In this document: one piece after another, positions 44,959 to 52,730 of the stretch
Numbering within the stretch: the stretch's first letter is position 1
Layout: each line of letters begins with the position of its first letter
NCBI RefSeq assembly: GCF_900116715.1
Contig: NZ_FPBM01000006.1
Span: forward strand, 1 to 64,000
Reading direction: 5' to 3'
Length of the DNA stretch: 64,000 bases
From: Polaromonas sp. YR568
Lineage (GTDB): Bacteria > Pseudomonadota > Gammaproteobacteria > Burkholderiales > Burkholderiaceae_C
Notes under the pieces: model-generated
Databases searched by the model: none
Told to the model about the DNA's origin: nothing
The model's input: the letters and a program-made list of their open reading frames with translations, nothing else
Program-made: the position numbers and the translations under genes

Positions 44959-46563
44959 TCAGCTCGTCAGCTTTTCCCAGCTCAAGTCAAACTTCAGCAA
45001 ATACTTGCGCAACCTGTCCGCATCGTTCACTACGCTGCGCTGGGTGCGCGATACGTTGAACAGTTCGCGTCCGGCATCGCTCAGGGAATTGTGTTTGCGG
45101 CACACCGCCATGACGGCCAGCAATTGCAGGCGGTCGAAGCAGTCGAGCGTGGCTGCCGCCTCGCCCAGTAGTTCATCAAGCTGGGCTGCGGTGTCCCCGG
45201 TATCCCCTGTGCCTTCGGGTGTGGCTTGCCATTGCCAGCGCAGCCGCGCGATTTCGGCATCCACGAGGCCGGCGCCGATACGTCCGTTATCGGCAAGCGT
45301 GGCCAGCCGCGTCATCGACGCACTAAGGTCGCGGAAATTGCCGGCCCAGATAGCCTCGCCTGACTGTGCAAAACGCAAGTAAGCCGCCCTGGCTTCGGTG
45401 GTCATGCGGATCTTGCGGCCCAGGTCTTCCGACGCAAGCCCGAGCTGGTGCTCAATGTTCGGCTCGATGTCTTCACGCCTCTGGGCAAGCCCGGGCAGGG
45501 TGTAAGTCCACAGGTTGATACGCGCAAACAGATCTTCGCGAAAGCGCCCGCGCGCGACCTCCGAACGCAAGTCCTTGTTGGTGCCCGCAATCAGCTGGAA
45601 ACTGCTGTCGACCTCTTTGTCGGCGCCTACGGGCAGGAAGCGCTTTTCTTCGACGGCCTTGAGCAGCATGGCCTGTTCGTCCAGGCCCAGCTCGCCGATC
45701 TCATCAAGAAACAGCACGCCCTTGTCGGCGGTGCGCAGCAAGCCGGGGCGGTCACTGGCTGCACCGGTGAATGAACCCTTCTTGTGGCCGAACAATGTGG
45801 AGCCCGCGCCATCGCCGTGCAGGGTTGCGCAGTTCACATCCACAAAGTTGCCGCTGACCTGGTGGCGCGATTTTTTGAGCTCGTAGATGCGCCGCGCCAG
45901 CATCGACTTGCCCGCGCCGGTCGGCCCGGTCAGCAGGATAGGTGCCTTGCTTTGCACTGCAATGCGCTCAATCTCCTCGATCAGCGTGTTGAAGCGCGGG
46001 TTGCGTGTGGCGATGCCACTTTTGAGGAAGGACACGGCATCTTGATGCGCCACTGTCAGCCGGGCATTGATGGCGTCGTAGCGCGAGAGGTCGAGGTCGA
46101 TCAGCTCATAGCTGCCGGTCCCCTGGCCCTGCCGTCCTCTGGGCGGCGCCGTCTGCAGCAGCACGCCTGGAATAAAGCGTGCCTCAACCAGCAGGAAGAG
46201 GCAGATTTGCGCCACATGGGTGCCGGTGGTGATGTGGGCCCAGTATTCTTCGCGCTCGGTGTCGAAGGCATAGGCGCGCATCCAGTCATACAGTGCGCCA
46301 TAGACCTCGCCGAAATCCCAGGGGTTGGCCAGGTTCATCTCGACCAGCCGGACCTCGGTGCCAGGCGAGAGCTGAATCACGTCGCCCCGCACCCGTTCGG
46401 CCAACGCCTTGTTGCGCACGTCATGCATCAGCTCCAGCCGGTCGACGACCAGGTCTTCATGCTGCGCGATCGACACCGTCGGCCGCCACTTCTCCCAACG
46501 CGAAGCATTCAGGCCTGAATCCAACTGGGTGCCCAGGAAACCCATCACTACTTTCTTCTTCAT
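44959..46563 (-). CDS. rtcR: RtcR, sigma54-dependent activator of the RNA-repair operon
   Basis: 534 residues. The N-terminal ~180 residues are the RtcR CARF-like sensor (VVMGFLGTQLDSGLNASRWEKWRPTVSI), thought to bind RNA fragments with special ends. The AAA+ domain has Walker A TGPTGAGKS near residue 215, the sigma54 contact loop GSFTGA (canonical GAFTGA with one change), and Walker B VLFLDEIGEL. The C-terminal domain has a helix-turn-helix-like end (LSDAGRELFNVSRTQRSVVNDADRL). Divergent from the rtc operon, with a 374 bp spacer containing a sigma54 promoter. Confidence 0.95.
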   Translation of the reverse strand: MKKKVVMGFLGTQLDSGLNASRWEKWRPTVSIAQHEDLVVDRLELMHDVRNKALAERVRGDVIQLSPGTEVRLVEMNLANPWDFGEVYGALYDWMRAYAFDTEREEYWAHITTGTHVAQICLFLLVEARFIPGVLLQTAPPRGRQGQGTGSYELIDLDLSRYDAINARLTVAHQDAVSFLKSGIATRNPRFNTLIEEIERIAVQSKAPILLTGPTGAGKSMLARRIYELKKSRHQVSGNFVDVNCATLHGDGAGSTLFGHKKGSFTGAASDRPGLLRTADKGVLFLDEIGELGLDEQAMLLKAVEEKRFLPVGADKEVDSSFQLIAGTNKDLRSEVARGRFREDLFARINLWTYTLPGLAQRREDIEPNIEHQLGLASEDLGRKIRMTTEARAAYLRFAQSGEAIWAGNFRDLSASMTRLATLADNGRIGAGLVDAEIARLRWQWQATPEGTGDTGDTAAQLDELLGEAAATLDCFDRLQLLAVMAVCRKHNSLSDAGRELFNVSRTQRSVVNDADRLRKYLLKFDLSWEKLTS

Positions 46564-46576
46564 ATTTCTAATGTAC

Positions 46577-46590
46577 TAGCTTTAAAGCTA
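46577..46590. promoter_or_regulatory. 14 bp palindrome, candidate RtcR upstream activating site
   Basis: TAGCTTTAAAGCTA, perfect palindrome about 110 bp upstream of the sigma54 promoter, a usual enhancer distance, and just ahead of the rtcR start. Confidence 0.45.
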
Positions 46591-46687
46591 AATATCGAGA
46601 GATGTAAGAGTCATCAGTCGCGTGATTAGTTGGGTCCAATGAAGGAAATAATCAATGAAATCAAAGATCTTCAAAGATTTCCGAGTG

Positions 46688-46699
46688 AGTCACGTGACT
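46688..46699. promoter_or_regulatory. 12 bp palindrome abutting the -24 element
   Basis: AGTCACGTGACT, perfect palindrome directly next to the sigma54 -24 box. Could be a site for a repressor or a second RtcR site; no known consensus is matched with certainty. Confidence 0.35.
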
Positions 46700-46716
46700 T
46701 TGGCACGTTGCCTGCA
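46700..46716 (+). promoter_or_regulatory. Sigma54 promoter of the rtc operon
   Basis: TTGGCACGTTGCCTGCA fits the -24/-12 pattern TTGGCACG-N4-TTGCA with GG and GC spaced correctly and one change (CTGCA) in the -12 box. Placed between rtcR and the operon; transcription would start near 46727, just before the structured leader. Confidence 0.8.
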
Positions 46717-46726
46717 ATAAAGAAGG

Positions 46727-46920
46727 TGCCGGACGAGAAAGTTGTTCGCTCACAAGCAGGGATTTCCGGGAAACCGGGTCCCGCTGGTCAGGAAGCCCGG
46801 GGTTGTGTTGGGTCTCTTGTGTGCTGCGGCAATGGATGCGCTGGCGCCAAGGCATGTGGTCAAGGGGCGGCTCAGGTAGAGGAGCCGCCCCGTCAGGTTC
46901 GACTCCCGCCGCGTCCGTCA
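46727..46920 (+). ncRNA. tRNA-mimic structured RNA, Y-RNA (YrlA)-like
   Basis: About 190 nt starting at the predicted sigma54 start point. Ends pair as CGGACG (46730-46735) with CGTCCG (46912-46917), like an acceptor stem. A 10 bp hairpin GGGGCGGCTC/GAGCCGCCCC (46864-46873, 46882-46891) has loop AGGTAGAG, recalling a tRNA D-arm. GGTTCGACTCC (46896-46906) is a T-loop signature on an imperfect stem. No anticodon arm lies between them, so it is not a working tRNA. A large insert (46736-46863) holds a GAAA-tetraloop stem (CCGG pairs, 46766-46777). Salmonella rtc operons encode tRNA-mimicking Y RNAs; the partner Ro60/Rsr gene is absent here. Confidence 0.6.
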
Positions 46921-46937
46921 AATTCAAAGAATAAAAA

Positions 46938-47747
46938 ATGAAAAACACGTTGAAACGAGAGTTGCCGCCCGCATTAAAGCGTGCAGTCGATCGCCTCTAT
47001 GCCGTCTTCAGCAACTACCGGGCTCCGTCGCATTGTCTGAATGTGTGCTTGATGTGCTGCATGGACGAGGCCTTGGAAAAGGAAATGAGACAGTTGCCTT
47101 TGCGCCAGATCACTGCCAGACACTTTTATGAGTACAACTGCTCCGCAAAAGATGTCCCGCAGCCTCCCCGCGAAATCAAGTACCTGCTGCCGCGCATGCT
47201 GGAGCTCCTGGCCTTTGGCGCCGAGCTGCATCACTCCAGGGCAATCTATTTGAGCCGATTGGGGAACTGCGAAACCGGTGCGTTTTCATCGGAGGAACAC
47301 GAGGCAATTGCGGCTTTCGCACTAGCCTATTTCTCCGATCGTTTGGGTCAGCACCCGTGGCAGTCAGGGGAGGCAGAGGGCTATGGCAGTGACGAAATCT
47401 TCGAATGCCTCCTGATGCTCGAGATCGGTGGCGTCGATTTGCAGCCTTTGCTGGACTATTGGTTGAAAGACGAATCGACGGCCGCGACTTTGCACTATGT
47501 GAGCGCCGGGTTCTACGATTTCTGGCAGCAAGAACAGCGTATCGACAATGCATTCGGCAAAGATCGCCTCCAGTTTCAGGAACTGATGAAAACCTGGCTG
47601 ACCGACGATGGCCATCGCCGTACGTTCGCGCAAAGGATTCTGGACCTGGAGATGAATAACTTCGACCAGACGCCGACCTGCTACTACGGCAACCAGATCA
47701 CCCCGCAATATATGGCGGAAACCGTATTTGATTTGATAACTTATTAG
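46938..47747 (+). CDS. Unknown protein 1 of the rtc operon
   Basis: 269 residues, starting MKNTLKRELPPALKRAVDRLYAVF, 17 bp after the tRNA-mimic RNA. Soluble and mainly helical, with a Cys cluster near the N-terminus (CLNVCLMCCMD, about residues 34-44) and many Trp/Tyr/Glu residues afterwards. It has no signal peptide or membrane helix. I recognise no family. The start has no good Shine-Dalgarno sequence; only an A-rich leader precedes it. Position first in an RtcR-controlled operon suggests a part in RNA damage sensing or repair, or in handling the structured RNA. Confidence 0.75.
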   Translation: MKNTLKRELPPALKRAVDRLYAVFSNYRAPSHCLNVCLMCCMDEALEKEMRQLPLRQITARHFYEYNCSAKDVPQPPREIKYLLPRMLELLAFGAELHHSRAIYLSRLGNCETGAFSSEEHEAIAAFALAYFSDRLGQHPWQSGEAEGYGSDEIFECLLMLEIGGVDLQPLLDYWLKDESTAATLHYVSAGFYDFWQQEQRIDNAFGKDRLQFQELMKTWLTDDGHRRTFAQRILDLEMNNFDQTPTCYYGNQITPQYMAETVFDLITY

Positions 47748-47806
47748 GGAGAGCTGCAGCAGTGTCAGCATGATGCCGTTGCACCCATCCATTAAAACCA
47801 GAGATC

Positions 47807-48550
47807 ATGAAGAATCGAAAGTTGACTCCCAAAGAAAAGCGGCAGGCAAAGGAGCCTGCGATGCTGACCGCCCAGGCCATTGGCCTGGACCCCGCGCTGT
47901 ACGCAGCGGCTTTGCGCTATCTTTTTGACCGCCCCGTGCCTTTAAAAGACGGGCAGGAGTGGTACTGGGATATCGATGAACCGGAGTTTGTAGCCACGCC
48001 ACTGGAATGGACACGTATCCAGACTGTGCTGTTCGCCAATGCGGGAGCCGATCTGGCTCCGTATGACAACCAGCAGGTGGGTATGGGCCTCAACCACGTC
48101 ATGAGCAATAACGCAGGCAACATTCCACACATGGCCGTTGACGCTTCGGTGCCGCTGGCTGATGCGATGCAGATGATGCAGGCATTTCCTTCCTTGTGGC
48201 GCGACTGCATAGGGCCGCGGCTTGACCAGGCCGGGGCAGCGGGAGATGCCAGCAGCGTTACCCGCCTGGACTTTGTGTGCCATATGTGGTTTGACGTGTG
48301 GCCTACTTTCTGGAACGCGCGGCATATTTCCGAGTGGCGTGATGCGCAATGGCTGGTGTTGTCTGAAATGCTGGACATGCCTTGTCGTGAAGTGCAGAGG
48401 TCTGCGTTGCACGGCATTGGCCATTCGGTGCGTTACCTGCAGCGCGACGAAGTGGTCAGGCAACGTATCGCGCGCTTTGTCGATACGGTGAAAGGTGATA
48501 TCGAGCTGGTGAACTATGCCCTGGCCGCCGCGGACGGCATGGTGCAATAA
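47807..48550 (+). CDS. Unknown protein 2 of the rtc operon
   Basis: 247 residues. Basic N-terminus (MKNRKLTPKEKRQAKEPAMLTAQAIG) followed by a helical body rich in Trp (EWYWDIDEPEF, MWFDVWPTFWNARHISEWRDAQWL). The C-terminal part reads like helical repeats of the HEAT type (VQRSALHGIGHSVRYLQRDEVVRQRIARFV). No catalytic motif is recognised. Lies 60 bp after unknown protein 1 and 68 bp before rtcB, same strand, presumably one transcript. An RNA- or protein-binding scaffold is possible, which is a guess. Confidence 0.75.
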   Translation: MKNRKLTPKEKRQAKEPAMLTAQAIGLDPALYAAALRYLFDRPVPLKDGQEWYWDIDEPEFVATPLEWTRIQTVLFANAGADLAPYDNQQVGMGLNHVMSNNAGNIPHMAVDASVPLADAMQMMQAFPSLWRDCIGPRLDQAGAAGDASSVTRLDFVCHMWFDVWPTFWNARHISEWRDAQWLVLSEMLDMPCREVQRSALHGIGHSVRYLQRDEVVRQRIARFVDTVKGDIELVNYALAAADGMVQ

Positions 48551-48618
48551 ATTCAAAGAACAAACAACAAGCCGGCGACGAGCCGGTAACAAACGAAGAA
48601 ACAAGAAAGAAGAAAAAA
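48549..48618 (+). promoter_or_regulatory. A-rich leader of rtcB with small hairpin
   Basis: Begins with AAATTCAAAGAA, the same 12-mer found at 46920 after the tRNA-mimic RNA. A CCGGC/GCCGG hairpin with loop GACGA follows at 48572-48586, then a purine-rich run up to the rtcB ATG. Possibly a processing or translation-control element. Confidence 0.4.
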
Positions 48619-49851
48619 ATGAACTACCAACAACACGAAGTCACCGGCGGTGTACCGGTGAAGATGTGGACCAACGGCGTGCCGGTGGAGGCCCAGGCCC
48701 TGAAGCAGCTGGAAAACTCCGCACGCCTGCCCATCGTGTTCAAGCACGTAGCCGTGATGCCTGACGTGCACTACGGCCTGGGCGCGACCATCGGCAGCGT
48801 GATCCCGACCTTCAAGGCGATTATTCCGGCCGCCGTCGGTGTGGACATCGGCTGCGGCATGATGGCCTGCAAGACCACGCTATGCGCCGAAGACCTGCCC
48901 GACAACCTGGGCCCGCTACGCTCGGAAATCGAAAAGGCCGTGCCGTATGGCTCCGCACCCAAGACCTACCGCAGAAACGGCTCGGTACGCGAGGTGGGCG
49001 CCTGGACGAACCCGCCCAGTGCGGCTGATGCGGCCTGGGGGCAGCTTGTGGATGAATTCGAGGCAATCTGCCTGGACTATCCGCGCCTGAAGAACACCAA
49101 CAACCACCGCCACATGGGAACCCTGGGCGGCGGTAACCACTTTGTCGAGGTGTGCCTCGACGAAAGTGGTGGGGTGTGGATCATGCTGCACAGCGGTTCG
49201 CGCGGGGTGGGTAACGCCATCGGTACGCACTTCATTGAACTCGCGAAGAAGGATGCCGAGCTGCACCAGCGCAACCTGCCGGACAAGGACCTGGCCTACC
49301 TTGAAGAAGGTTCGCAGTACTTTGGCGACTACGTGCGTGGCGTGGGCTGGGCGCAAAAGTTCGCTCGCCTGAACCGCGAAGTGATGATGCAGGCTGCCAT
49401 CGGTGCGCTGCGCAAGGTGATCAGCAAGCCCTTCGAGACGCACCTGGAAGCGGTGAATTGCCACCACAACTATGTGCAGAAGGAAACGCACTTTGGGCAA
49501 GAAGTGTTTGTGACCCGCAAGGGCGCCGTGAGCGCCAAGGCGGGAGAGCTTGGGATCATTCCCGGCAGCATGGGCGCCAAGAGTTTCATCGTGCGCGGCA
49601 AGGGCAATCCTGACAGCTTTATGAGCTGCAGCCACGGTGCCGGCCGCACCATGAGCCGTACGCAGGCCAAGAAGCTGTTCACGGTGGACGACCAGATCAA
49701 GGCGACCGAAGGCGTGGAATGCCGCAAAGACGCCGAGGTGATCGACGAGATTCCGATGGCCTACAAGGACATCGATGCCGTGATGCTGGCGCAGAGCGAC
49801 CTGGTGGAGGTGGTTTACACGCTCAAGCAGGTGGTATGTGTCAAAGGATGA
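48619..49851 (+). CDS. rtcB: RNA-splicing ligase RtcB
   Basis: GTP- and Mn-dependent ligase that joins 2',3'-cyclic phosphate (or 3'-phosphate) and 5'-OH RNA ends. 410 residues, close to the E. coli enzyme in length. Metal site VGVDIGCGMMACKTTL near residue 75, HMGTLGGGNHFVEV near 165, HSGSRGVGNAIG, and the guanylated His in SCSHGAGRTMSR near residue 335. The C-terminus CVKG is conserved. Its stop overlaps the next gene by ATGA. Confidence 0.97.
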   Translation: MNYQQHEVTGGVPVKMWTNGVPVEAQALKQLENSARLPIVFKHVAVMPDVHYGLGATIGSVIPTFKAIIPAAVGVDIGCGMMACKTTLCAEDLPDNLGPLRSEIEKAVPYGSAPKTYRRNGSVREVGAWTNPPSAADAAWGQLVDEFEAICLDYPRLKNTNNHRHMGTLGGGNHFVEVCLDESGGVWIMLHSGSRGVGNAIGTHFIELAKKDAELHQRNLPDKDLAYLEEGSQYFGDYVRGVGWAQKFARLNREVMMQAAIGALRKVISKPFETHLEAVNCHHNYVQKETHFGQEVFVTRKGAVSAKAGELGIIPGSMGAKSFIVRGKGNPDSFMSCSHGAGRTMSRTQAKKLFTVDDQIKATEGVECRKDAEVIDEIPMAYKDIDAVMLAQSDLVEVVYTLKQVVCVKG

Positions 49852-50345
49852 AGATGAACCTTAAAGCCATTGAGTTGAATGGATATCTCAAGGGGTGGGC
49901 TGATGTGAACGAGAAGCCCGCGGACACGTCGTGCTTCTTCGAACTCATACCGCTGCCTGAATCGGATTTTCCGTGGCTGCATCATTGCGTGACCGGTCAG
50001 TTGGAGATTCCTAAAGGAATTTCACTCAAGGAGTCCGCTGAGCCAGAGCAATTGCTCGCTTCAGTGCTGGCGAAGTGGTGTTTCTTCGAAATACCTTTGG
50101 TGGAGCGCGACAAAGCAATGCTGCTGGTGCAGGAAGCGCAAGGGCGTGATTGGCGCGTCAAAAAAATAGTCGATGACTTTCGCCAGGCGTTTGGCTGGTT
50201 CCGTTTCATCGAGATCGAACAGACTGAATTTCCTCCGGATATCAAGACCGGACGCGCTCCTTTTGTAGCCCTTCACTGGCAGGAGTATGTGCTTGTGGCC
50301 GAAGATTTGACTCAGTGGTTTCTGCATTTCAGCGTGACAGATTGA
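49848..50345 (+). CDS. Unknown protein 3 of the rtc operon
   Basis: 165 residues from the ATG overlapping the rtcB stop (a second ATG is at 49854). Soluble, mixed alpha/beta, with no signal peptide (AIELNGYLKGWADVNEKPADTSCFFELIPLPESDFPWLHHCV). I recognise no family. Wedged between rtcB and rtcA with translational coupling, so it likely works with the ligase or cyclase, or is a local immunity-like or regulatory factor. Usual rtcBA operons have no gene at this point. Confidence 0.75.
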   Translation: MKMNLKAIELNGYLKGWADVNEKPADTSCFFELIPLPESDFPWLHHCVTGQLEIPKGISLKESAEPEQLLASVLAKWCFFEIPLVERDKAMLLVQEAQGRDWRVKKIVDDFRQAFGWFRFIEIEQTEFPPDIKTGRAPFVALHWQEYVLVAEDLTQWFLHFSVTD

Positions 50346-50369
50346 TAACTAAAAGAACAGAAGAACAAA

Positions 50370-51428
50370 ATGATTGAACTCGATGGCTCGCAAGGCGAAG
50401 GTGGCGGGCAGATTCTGCGTACGGCACTGGCGCTCAGCCTGGTGACGGGCAAGCCGTTTCGCATGGACAACATCCGCGCCAAGCGGCCCAAGCCCGGCCT
50501 GATGCGCCAGCACCTGGCCTGCGTAAACGCGGCTGTGGCTGTGGGCGGTGGTGTGGCGCATACGTCCGCCGTCAATGCGGCCGGCCAGGCTGTGCAGATT
50601 GGCGAAACCACGCTGCTGTTTACGCCCGGCGAAGTGCGCTCGGGCGACTACGAATTTGCGGTCGGCTCGGCGGGCAGCTGCATGCTGGTGCTGCAAACCG
50701 TGCTGTGGCCGCTGCTGCAGGCCAAGGCCGCGTCCACACTGCTGCTCAGCGGCGGGACGCACAACCCTATGGCGCCTTCCATTTCCTTCCTGACGTTGCT
50801 GGCGCCGTATTTTTCCGGCAACGGTGAGTCGCTGTTTGACATTGAGCTTCGCCGTCACGGTTTCTACCCGGCGGGTGGCGGAGAGGCGCGTGTGCGCCTG
50901 CATCCGCCTGCACAGGGGCTCTCAGCCATCCACCTGATGGAGCGCGGTGCGCTGCTCGAAGCGTATGCCGAGTGCCTGCACGCCGGCCTGCCCAAAGGCG
51001 TGGCTGAGCGTGAACTCGCTGTTTTGGGCAAGGGGCTGGGCTGGCAGGACGACTGCCTGCGCAACCGCGGGCTGCGCAGCAATGAAGGCCCGGGCAATGC
51101 GCTGCTGGCCGTGCTGCGCTATGAACACATCACCGAGGTGTTTGCCGCCTATGGTGAAAAGAGCGTGAGCGCCGAGCAGGTGGCGCGCCGCGTGCTGCAG
51201 GAGGTGAAGGACTACCAGGCCCACCGGGCGCCGGTAGGCCCACACCTGGCGGACCAGCTGATGATCCCCATGGCCCTGGCTGGCTTGAAGGGAAGAGTGG
51301 GGCGTTACTGGGCGACGGAGCTCACCGAGCACACCCGCACAAACGCCCGGACGATTGAGGCTTTTCTGCCGGTGAAGTTTTCACTCGAGCCGCTCGAGGG
51401 TGGCGTTGTGGTTTCGCTGCAGGCCTGA
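50370..51428 (+). CDS. rtcA: RNA 3'-terminal phosphate cyclase RtcA
   Basis: ATP-dependent conversion of RNA 3'-phosphate to 2',3'-cyclic phosphate via an RNA-adenylate; it also adenylates 5' ends. 352 residues. N-terminal MIELDGSQGEGGGQILRTALALS, insert domain in the middle, and the active-site His in the C-terminal GPHLADQLMIPMALAG. Last gene of the rtc operon; its 24 bp leader is purine-rich, like that of rtcB. Confidence 0.97.
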   Translation: MIELDGSQGEGGGQILRTALALSLVTGKPFRMDNIRAKRPKPGLMRQHLACVNAAVAVGGGVAHTSAVNAAGQAVQIGETTLLFTPGEVRSGDYEFAVGSAGSCMLVLQTVLWPLLQAKAASTLLLSGGTHNPMAPSISFLTLLAPYFSGNGESLFDIELRRHGFYPAGGGEARVRLHPPAQGLSAIHLMERGALLEAYAECLHAGLPKGVAERELAVLGKGLGWQDDCLRNRGLRSNEGPGNALLAVLRYEHITEVFAAYGEKSVSAEQVARRVLQEVKDYQAHRAPVGPHLADQLMIPMALAGLKGRVGRYWATELTEHTRTNARTIEAFLPVKFSLEPLEGGVVVSLQA

Positions 51429-51460
51429 TCAGCGGCGCCGCCACTGCGGCATGCAGGGTG

Positions 51461-52087
51461 TCACCGTAGCCCGGGTTTGCCGGCCATATCGCCAGGCAGC
51501 ATGGCGGCATCTCTTCGCATCAAGGCACGGACCAGCCAGGCAAACCACGCAGCGGCAATCGCCGCTGCGATCCACACCAGCATCTGGCCCAGCCGGGCCT
51601 GGTCATCCAGCAGGTAGGCATTGCACACACGCACCGGTGATGTTTCATACAGGTTGCCGGCGACGACCATCATCGGCAACACATTGCCCAGAAAGAAGCC
51701 TTGCACCAGCAGACCGGCCGCTTGCCATGAGAGGCGGATGGCGGCGCCGCAGGCCAGCAAGGCCAGGCATTTGAGGATTTCGATGCGCCAGTCCACCAGC
51801 GCCAGATCCAGCACGCGGGGAATCATCAGGATCGCGAGCATCACGGCGGTGGCGAACAGGCCGCTGATGCCGTGGGCGTTCCACGGGTTCAGGCGCGCCA
51901 GCCATCGGCCCGGCAGCGCCGTGGCGAGCAGGTAGCCGGCCAGCATCAGCAAGGGGTATTGGAGCAGCATGTGGCGCGTCATGCTCGCTTCCAGCCCATG
52001 CCGCACACCGGGCCAGGCCAGCAGGCACAGCAAGGCCGCGGCCATCGCGGCCAGCGCGCCGCGCGAAGGATGGGACGGCATCTTCAT
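51461..52087 (-). CDS. Integral membrane protein of the oxidase cluster
   Basis: 208 residues with five or six hydrophobic segments. Conserved-looking features are HMLLQYPLLMLAGYLLA and WNAHGISGLFATAVMLAILMIPRVLD in the first half and NVLPMMVVAGNLYETSPVRVCNAYLLDDQ in the second. The family is unknown to me by name. It overlaps the SCO gene by 4 bp at the end of the oxidase operon, so it may help assemble or supply copper to the oxidase. It resembles CtaG-like membrane proteins only in general shape. Confidence 0.7.
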   Translation of the reverse strand: MKMPSHPSRGALAAMAAALLCLLAWPGVRHGLEASMTRHMLLQYPLLMLAGYLLATALPGRWLARLNPWNAHGISGLFATAVMLAILMIPRVLDLALVDWRIEILKCLALLACGAAIRLSWQAAGLLVQGFFLGNVLPMMVVAGNLYETSPVRVCNAYLLDDQARLGQMLVWIAAAIAAAWFAWLVRALMRRDAAMLPGDMAGKPGLR

Positions 52088-52713
52088 GGGGACGGTACCC
52101 TGACGCCCGCGAGGTGCTGCGCGTAGTCAAGCACGAGCTGCTGCTCTGCATAGTCAAAGATGCGCACCAGCCGGCCTTTCTGGTCAATGACCAGGAAGGC
52201 CGCGTTGTGTTCAAAGTCGCCGCGCCCGTCGGGCACCACCACGACCTGGAAATCCGTGAGCAGGCGCCGAGTGCCCTGTGGCTCCTGCATGCGCACAAAG
52301 CGCCACAGCGCAGGGTCGGCGCTCAGTTTCGACGCATAGGCCTGCAGCACGCCCGGCGTGTCATGGCTGTCATCGAAGCTGATCGACAAGAGCTTCACTT
52401 TGGTGCCGCGTTCCTTCAGCACCTGCTGCATTTGCTGGAAACTGCTGCCCATCGCCAGGCAGACGCTCTGGCAGCGTGTGTAGACAAAATCCACCACGGT
52501 GACGGATTGCCCGTCGGCCAGGTAGTGCGACAGCGTTTGCGGGGCGATGCCGGCGCCGTCCATGGCGACGACGGGGCTGGGCACGGGTTGCAGGGCGACT
52601 TCAAGCCGGCGTGCGCCCTCGGCCGTCCAGACCTGGAAGCCGTGCGTCAGCCATGCGGCGGTGGCATAGCCCCCCAGGGCCAGCATGAGGCTCAGCAGGG
52701 CGGTGCGAAACAT
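52084..52713 (-). CDS. SCO1/SenC-family copper chaperone
   Basis: 209 residues, N-terminal membrane anchor, thioredoxin-like fold. Copper-binding CxxxC in TRCQSVC near residue 80 and the distal His in DFEHNAA near 165. SCO proteins deliver copper to heme-copper oxidases. Third to last in the order ccoN-ccoO-cytochrome c-SCO-membrane protein. Confidence 0.92.
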   Translation of the reverse strand: MFRTALLSLMLALGGYATAAWLTHGFQVWTAEGARRLEVALQPVPSPVVAMDGAGIAPQTLSHYLADGQSVTVVDFVYTRCQSVCLAMGSSFQQMQQVLKERGTKVKLLSISFDDSHDTPGVLQAYASKLSADPALWRFVRMQEPQGTRRLLTDFQVVVVPDGRGDFEHNAAFLVIDQKGRLVRIFDYAEQQLVLDYAQHLAGVRVPSP

Positions 52714-52730
52714 CGGCAGGGTCGGTAGGC

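Noticed and set aside
46864-46916. Ordinary tRNA gene suggested by D-arm-like and T-loop sequences
   Set aside because: The D-like hairpin runs straight into the T-arm with no anticodon arm, the T-stem has mismatches, and no CCA follows.
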